Below are positions 58,110-64,000 of a stretch of 64,000 nt of DNA, piece by piece. This stretch comes from Emergomyces orientalis (taxonomy: Eukaryota; Ascomycota; Eurotiomycetes; Onygenales; Ajellomycetaceae): contig MOWL01000001.1 of the NCBI GenBank assembly GCA_002110485.1, forward strand, positions 868,001-932,000, given 5' to 3'. A program made the translations under genes and the position numbers. Numbering within the stretch: position 1 is the first letter of the stretch; each line of letters opens with the position of its first letter. The notes under the pieces are model-generated. The model worked only from the letters and a program-made list of their open reading frames with translations, searched no databases and was not told where the DNA came from.

Positions 58110-60740
58110 TGTAAATATGTTTCGGAAATGTCTTGTAAATTTGAACGATAATCTCGATGATGTAAGAACTGAAGGAACAAAATGTAGTCAACAATTTCTG
58201 ATGATTTCTTGCTGGCTTTGTTTTACTCAAAGATTCTGATCAACTCTTTCTCTTTTCAAATCTCATCAGTTGTCTCCATTTTGAAATTGAAATGCTTGTA
58301 TATTTTATTCCAAATGGACCATACAGCGCAAATCTTCAAATCGGCTCAATTTGATTACTCTAGGCCGAAGCGCCTCAGTTCTGTACCGTACAAACTGGCA
58401 TAGAGAAGTAAATACAAGGAGCTTGTGCATATTTAAATCAAGAGAATTGAGTGAGGGTAGCTAATACCTGCCCATTCCACTTCTCTCTTATCAAATAGCA
58501 GTTCTGATACTCCGTCCTGGGAGAGGGTTCCCTGAGTCGTCGCACAAAATTAGTATTAGCGTGGTGTGGCATTTAACTACATAACTGCATTTCAAAGTTA
58601 CGCAATACAGGTAGAGGATGGTAGAGGATATAAGTTTATAAATACAACAACTTTATTCTGCCCTTCCCTATGCATTATGATATTTTCTCTCCAGCTTTTT
58701 CACGGTTCTTCAGGAACCGTGATTAAGCTTCAAAACAGCCAGTTCGGTTAAACAGGATGTTCAAGAAGACCTAAAAAGCGATGCGACGTGTTGTACCGTA
58801 CTGCACTGAGTGTAATGAAATATACAGTTCAGATTTGATATGTTTGCTGAACTTTTTGGTGGCTACGATTTTGTGTTTTTAATTGCTCCTTGAAGTCAGC
58901 AATGTAGCTGGGTACACCATCTCTCAATTTTGGCTTTCTCTTCGTTCTAGATTCCCATCCCCATCCCCCTTTCAAAAGTTTATCATCTTCAGCATTCATC
59001 CTTACGGGGATTGCTCCATGGACGATAATCATTCGTGTACCTTGCTCAGCCCACATTTTTTGATTTGATTATAGACAAGGGGGTATTTACAGGGGGGAAG
59101 TTGGCGTGTGTCTGTGTGTGCCGAAAAAATGACACTCTTGTGAGACGGGATGTGATGTGTGCGTGGGTCACCTGGAGACATCTCGGCGGTAAAGAAGGAA
59201 GGGCTGGTCTCGCAAAACCGCGTAGTTAAATAAAAGATTAAAGAGCAACTAGAGAGGCTCCCTAAACCCAAGTTAGCGAGGGCCCCTGTAACTGCGTGAG
59301 ATATAGATATGATGCATCATGTTCGAGAACATCCAGAACCTTTCCTTCTTGACCATCATTAGAAATGCTGACAGAAAAAACAATCCGGCAGAGCTGACCA
59401 TTGTTGCAAGAGTGAAGGATCCTGACCAGTTTTCCAGGGCTGCCAGGATGCAAAAATGCGTTTTATTCAGGGATAGGAGCGCAGCTCCGGTTGCGCTCCT
59501 CGTAATGCAGCCCTTCATCATCCCACAACCCGCGGGACACAATAAAGCTTCTGTAGGCCCGCCCACAACAATTGAAGTCGAGGTACCTAGCTGTGCCAAC
59601 CTGAAAGGGAAAAAAAAAGATCTTTAATAAGTGACACCAGATCATGGATAAAGGGTATGTTTCCTCGTAACCTTTTCTTTTTCTTTTTTCTTGATTTTTT
59701 GTTTTTCTTCTTTGGCTTCTGCGGTGTGATATTCGGGTTTTCTGAACCCTGGTTCCTGTAATCGTTGCTTGCCTAATGGGGAGTGGGCCAATGCCGTCGT
59801 ATCCTGGAGCGTGTGTGTATACGGGAGGATAGTAGAGGAACCATTTATATTTATTGTCTCGGTTTCTGTCGGTGGTACATGATATTAGCTTGTGTACTGC
59901 TATGCACGCAATGCAATGCACGCGTCTAGCACGAATCTTTGTGGCTATAAGGTCTGGTGGGTTTAGGTTTGCTGGAAAGTTTGATAGAAGGAATGGGAGT
60001 TTACGGGGTAGGGTAAGCTGTATGAAGCCTGGATATGTGTAGGGTATGGAGGATGAAGTGCGGGAATAGAAGAGAACCGTGAGGGGGGAGCATGTACTGC
60101 AAAATACCGCCCCTCATTTGGCCAATGCAGATATGGGTGGAGAATCAGTAGACAATGGACAATGAGAGAGCGTTTTCATTTCCCCATGATGTGAAACACG
60201 CTGCTCATTTATATAACGCCAGGAGGGGGCCGTGTAGCTATCTCTGGAGCCAAAGTGAACAAACAGCATGAGACTCCCAAATGCAGGTATAGCACTCTGC
60301 TACCCAATCATCAAGATAAAGTGTTCAAAGTTTAACATTAAACCTGTTTCATCCACCATACTGAGCCTTGAACCGGTGATATGGGCGTTTGCCCTTGTAG
60401 GAATAAGGGGCCTGAGCTTGTATTATCCAAGAGTCCAGTACGGTATCAGTGTGCAGCTTTGCACCTTTTCCGGGAATTGGTATATCTACGGAGTAGTAAG
60501 ATTCGTAATGTGAGGATAGCCCATATGCCAAGAGTCAATAAAAGTATACCAATGACTTCTAACAATATGAAAACAATAGAAAAGGAGGGACCTCGACAGA
60601 GTTCACTTTGTCGAAAAACAAAGAAGACATCATGTAGCGAAAACCTGTACGTAGGGAGCTGGGGAATAAGCATAACAGTACATCAAAAACGTATGTACAT
60701 TTACTTCGTTTCAGTCACAGGAAATAATTAGTGCCATCTG
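58110..60740. other. Gene-poor tract, part 5
   Basis: This 2.6-kb stretch lies at the 3' side of the GH76 gene. It contains two perfect hairpins (58700-58722 and 59476-59499), a 300-bp segment open on both strands (59319-59599) and an 81-codon ATG frame behind a TATA-like box (60268-60513). None is supported well enough to call a gene. Confidence 0.45.
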
Positions 60741-62663
60741 CTATTTACGAGTTGTTTCCCATTGAAATAAAGCTCGAAGAACAGCCACAGCACCGGATTG
60801 GGTTTCAACAGTGCGCCCCCGACCACGATCATTCACATCATTTGAGACAGCAGGATCCACTTTGTGGGGAGGTGAGCGGGATGCTGCTTCATTCCTCTTC
60901 CTTTTGAACAAGGGCAACTTTCGATATCCCCCAAAGTATATTTCATCATCTGCACCTTTTGGTAATCGCTGATAGGGTTCATCACCATCAACAACTGCGA
61001 ACGGGTTTTCATTCATGTAATCGACAGCACCATCTGGCAAGGGAGATGACTGGGTAGGATGGAGATTGTTGTACGGGTACGGTTTCCCCCACCACATACC
61101 AAACTTTCCATCCTCATCTTTCGTCATGTACGAGGCGTTCGCATTGTGTGCCACCCAAGAATAGTAAGAAGAGCATTTTTTTTGATGCCATTCATAGTCT
61201 TGCCTCCGTGACTTGGTCTGATTAGCTGTTTGTTTGTTGAAAGCTGAGGAAGAGAGATATTGCTCTTCTTCGTTTGAGAGGGGGCGACAGAATTCGGCGA
61301 AATGGTGGAACAAAATGCCTTTGAATGTGTGACCATTTTGCGAACATCTCCCTGAGCTGTCGCAAGCTTCCTCAAGCACTCCAGCCCGTCCCAGCCCATG
61401 CCATTTTTGGCTAGATGTGTTAGGCCATCCAGTCGCCTTGATCACATTCTCTACCAGTTGGTGCCCGTCTTCTAGATAGAATTTGGTTCCAGTGGCAAGC
61501 CAAAGCCCCCTGACTCCGCTGAGAACAACGCCTTGGTTGTAAGTGTATACCATCGTATCCAAAACGTCGCATTTCCTAGTACCAGGATTACTTTTGTCCC
61601 TCCATCCCTGGATGTGGAACCCGTCTGCATAGAGCCCATTTGCACCGGTCATATTAGATTTTTTCAACCATTCATATGCAGTAATCGCGGCATTTAGGTG
61701 GGAAGGGTTATGCGGCTCGGAGACCATGCCGCCAGGAGCGGATTTCGACAGCAAGGGAGAGTCTATGTCGTCACCAGGAAAATATAGATACATGCCAATA
61801 CTCGCAGAAATAAAAAGCTCGTTGGTAATTGCATTTTTGTACGGCTCGAGGTAGGGGCTCCAGATCATGCCACCACTGCAAAGGGAAGTATCCCAGCCTT
61901 GCGACGCCAGATCATAAAACAACCGAGCTCTGTGCGCAGCAGGCTTACTGAACTGGGTTCCATACCATGATGGTCGCAGGCTGTCGTTCGTTTTGGAGTA
62001 GGAAGAGTAGTGCAAAGTAGAGTGAATGTTTTGGAACTTAATGTGCTCCAACCATTCCAGAACTACCCACAACATGTCATCGTATGCCTGCATTCTCACG
62101 CTGAAAGCGTCTTCTCCGAAGAAAAATGTTGATAACTGCAGGAAATAGTGGTTTATAAGGTTTTCGTAGGCCAGGGCATCGCAAGGTTGAGGTCCCGGAG
62201 TGGTACAGCCGCCAACAGCTGCCGATTGACTGTCATCCAGAACAGTATGGAGATTTATGCTCAGAGAGGAGAGTGTGGCAGATACGTGTGTTGCCAAAAC
62301 CGCTGCAGTCCAATCAATGCTCGACGGCCAGGTCCCCTGCCAAGTTTCAAAATATGACGCTTGCATAACATCCAAGGCGTTTAGCAGTTTCTTGAGTGTG
62401 TCTTTGGGAGCACTGGGGTCGTGGATGGGCTTCTGCGGCTTCGACCCTTCAGAGCCACTCAACGGGATCGTATTCGGGCGCCCATTGAGTAATTTCTGCT
62501 GGTCATCGCTATGGGGATAGTCACTGTGTGAATCTAGGGTGTATTCTAATGGTTGCGCCAGCGCAATGTCGTGAAGAGAAAGGCATAGAAGAAATCCAAT
62601 GGTAATAATAACGGGAGAGAAGGACGATAATCCTTTGCCGGGATACCAGAGCCAGAAACCCAT
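60741..62663 (-). CDS. GH76 alpha-1,6-mannanase / Dfg5-Dcw1-type cell-wall enzyme
   Basis: A single exon of 640 aa. GH76 enzymes of this type act on alpha-1,6-mannan or on the mannose core of GPI anchors, linking GPI proteins to the cell wall. A signal peptide or anchor lies at about residues 14-36 (SFSPVIITIGFLLCLSLHDI). The catalytic Asp pair is D195-D196 in QAYDDMLWVVLEW. Other family blocks are CSGGMIWSP, ITNELFISAS, YADGFHIQGW, YTYNQGVVLSG and KGILFHHFAEFC, with the late TQSGAVAVLRAL helix. It is longer than the usual roughly 450 aa. An insert of basic and Pro-rich sequence (about 540-610) precedes that helix. It lacks the hydrophobic C-terminal tail of a GPI-anchored Dfg5, so it may be secreted or held by its N-terminal helix. 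Confidence 0.9.
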   Translation of the reverse strand: MGFWLWYPGKGLSSFSPVIITIGFLLCLSLHDIALAQPLEYTLDSHSDYPHSDDQQKLLNGRPNTIPLSGSEGSKPQKPIHDPSAPKDTLKKLLNALDVMQASYFETWQGTWPSSIDWTAAVLATHVSATLSSLSINLHTVLDDSQSAAVGGCTTPGPQPCDALAYENLINHYFLQLSTFFFGEDAFSVRMQAYDDMLWVVLEWLEHIKFQNIHSTLHYSSYSKTNDSLRPSWYGTQFSKPAAHRARLFYDLASQGWDTSLCSGGMIWSPYLEPYKNAITNELFISASIGMYLYFPGDDIDSPLLSKSAPGGMVSEPHNPSHLNAAITAYEWLKKSNMTGANGLYADGFHIQGWRDKSNPGTRKCDVLDTMVYTYNQGVVLSGVRGLWLATGTKFYLEDGHQLVENVIKATGWPNTSSQKWHGLGRAGVLEEACDSSGRCSQNGHTFKGILFHHFAEFCRPLSNEEEQYLSSSAFNKQTANQTKSRRQDYEWHQKKCSSYYSWVAHNANASYMTKDEDGKFGMWWGKPYPYNNLHPTQSSPLPDGAVDYMNENPFAVVDGDEPYQRLPKGADDEIYFGGYRKLPLFKRKRNEAASRSPPHKVDPAVSNDVNDRGRGRTVETQSGAVAVLRALFQWETTRK

Positions 62664-64000
62664 GCCGCCGTATTAAGAACTGGGCCTTGAGACTTTCTGT
62701 GGTGGACGATATCTAAGAATAGCTGGAGGTATGTAATCGGTAGCTGTGGTTGAGGTATGGCAAGAAGTGTCGCAACGCTATCTATGCTTTGCGATACCTC
62801 GTTGGAAGGGGAAGGAGGAATAAAAGAAAGCAATGCATCAGCTAACCAATGACATATGTAATGATCAGCTGCGCCATTGGAAGCACAAAGGGCATGGAAG
62901 AGACGTGAGGTGGATAGAGGATGAAGGCCAGAGTTGGCGGAGTTTTGATGTTCTCCTCGCCACGGTCCATTCAGCGCTGTTGTTTCTGCGGGGGAGAGTG
63001 GGCAGGTGTGGCCCCTCGGCCCCTCCAGTTAGCGTGGGTCCGTCTCAGCTTTGACGATATGGCTGCTGCCACGCCAAATCTGCTGGTCCAACCTTAACCA
63101 TTTCACTGGACAGAATGGGGTCAGCAGACGATGCTAGCAATGGATGGCATTTTAGATGTCTTTTTATCTACGATGCTATTTGAGACAGGGTGAAATATGA
63201 CAGCCATACAACGCCTTGGGGATGCTCTTCATGGGGTTCATGGGATCGCGTTTGACAAGACAATATCTCGATGCCTTGAACTTGAAGATAAATTTCAGAA
63301 ATATCATCCCGAAGCCTCTGCAGATTGGGTACATATTTTTGAATGCTACTCCGAAATCTCTCCAATTCACTTAACTATTCTTACTCGGCAGATGTCTACA
63401 CGGTACAGTTATCTCGAGCATACGGACAAGGGTTTCAGTTTTCAGCATAACAGGTCAGATGGGCAAGGTTTTCTTACCTAGTAGCTCCTGATATATTGCG
63501 ACAGTTGATGTGACTCCTCTGGCGACAGCCGTGCATCTATATATCCCAACATCTTTGATCACACAAAATCATCTGCTCACGAAATCTGCTAATCGTTGAG
63601 CCAGAAAATCCCATTGACGTTTTGACGTACGTTTTTTGTGCCCTTTGTAACAAAAACCAAGCAGATCGGTGTTAAAGAAGGGATAGTAGTGAGCTGTGTT
63701 GCTCCTCATATGATCTGGCAGTCTAGTACGTGTGCGCACATTTGTAACTACACATACGGGGTTTGGGGACAGTCGTCCATAGGCCTGGTGGAATACCCAA
63801 CAGCTATATCACACACAATAGAGAGAACCAGCTGGGAAATATTTAAAAATTGATATATCATTCGGTCCAATTTACGGCTACAGAAGGTACCTAAGGAGAT
63901 ATTGGTTAGCAAAGAAATTGCGATAAAGCTTAGGCATGGGAAGTCTCACCTATTCCTTCAGATTATCAAGTGCCGACAATTCTGTTCCCTGACGTCTTCG
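62664..64000. other. Upstream flank of GH76 gene to window edge
   Basis: Promoter of the GH76 gene and 1 kb beyond. A 94-codon + frame at 63197-63481 starts with ATG but resembles nothing, and the minus strand is also open there. No supported gene. Confidence 0.4.

Noticed and set aside
57974..58180. Poly-His protein on the minus strand
   Set aside because: An artefact of the GAT/GGT trinucleotide repeat read antisense.

Overview
The window is nuclear DNA of a filamentous ascomycete. Genes carry several short introns (about 45 to 280 bp, GT..AG, with CTAAC-like branch points), and the proteins are most like those of Eurotiomycetes. The long, AT- and microsatellite-rich spacers suggest Onygenales (an Ajellomycetaceae-type genome), but that lineage call is an inference from style, not from a search. 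I find 15 well-supported protein-coding genes, no rRNA or clear tRNA, no CRISPR and no intact transposon.

Layout. 1-2939 (-): F-box/WD40-like protein running off the left edge. 4041-6357 (+): Zn2Cys6 transcription factor. 6871-8598 (+): L-threonine-aldolase-type PLP enzyme. 9567-11356 (-): Tim50. 12648-14007 (-): proteasome deubiquitinase Rpn11. 14722-17025 (+): class I histone deacetylase RpdA/Rpd3. 17769-19018 (+): ribosomal protein uL14 (L23). 19834-21786 (-): Cdc1/Ted1-type metallophosphoesterase. 22731-25926 (-): Boi-type SH3-SAM-PH scaffold. 27513-30686 (+): SP-RING/MIZ SUMO-ligase-like protein. 32360-34365 (-): Laa2-like AP-1 accessory protein. 34996-37213 (+): nucleoporin Nsp1. 39014-39702 (-): mitochondrial ATPase inhibitor IF1. 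42036-43148 (+): 14-3-3. 47762-48465 (-): SCOCO-type short coiled-coil protein. 60741-62663 (-): GH76 alpha-1,6-mannanase (Dfg5/Dcw1 type).

Most are core housekeeping genes of proteostasis, chromatin, translation, trafficking, mitochondria and cell wall. They are not a metabolic cluster and nothing suggests they act as one pathway. Several pairs are head to head and probably share promoters: F-box/TF, Rpn11/RpdA, Boi/MIZ, Laa2/Nsp1 and IF1/14-3-3.

The unusual part is the right half. There is a 4.6-kb spacer after 14-3-3 and a 12.3-kb gene-poor tract at 48466-60740. The long tract holds homopolymer runs, perfect short hairpins, a possible tRNA-derived SINE ending in A32, and a candidate 67-aa small (possibly secreted) protein gene at 51096-51622 (-). 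These are hypotheses. All exon boundaries were placed by eye from splice motifs, reading frame and family conservation.
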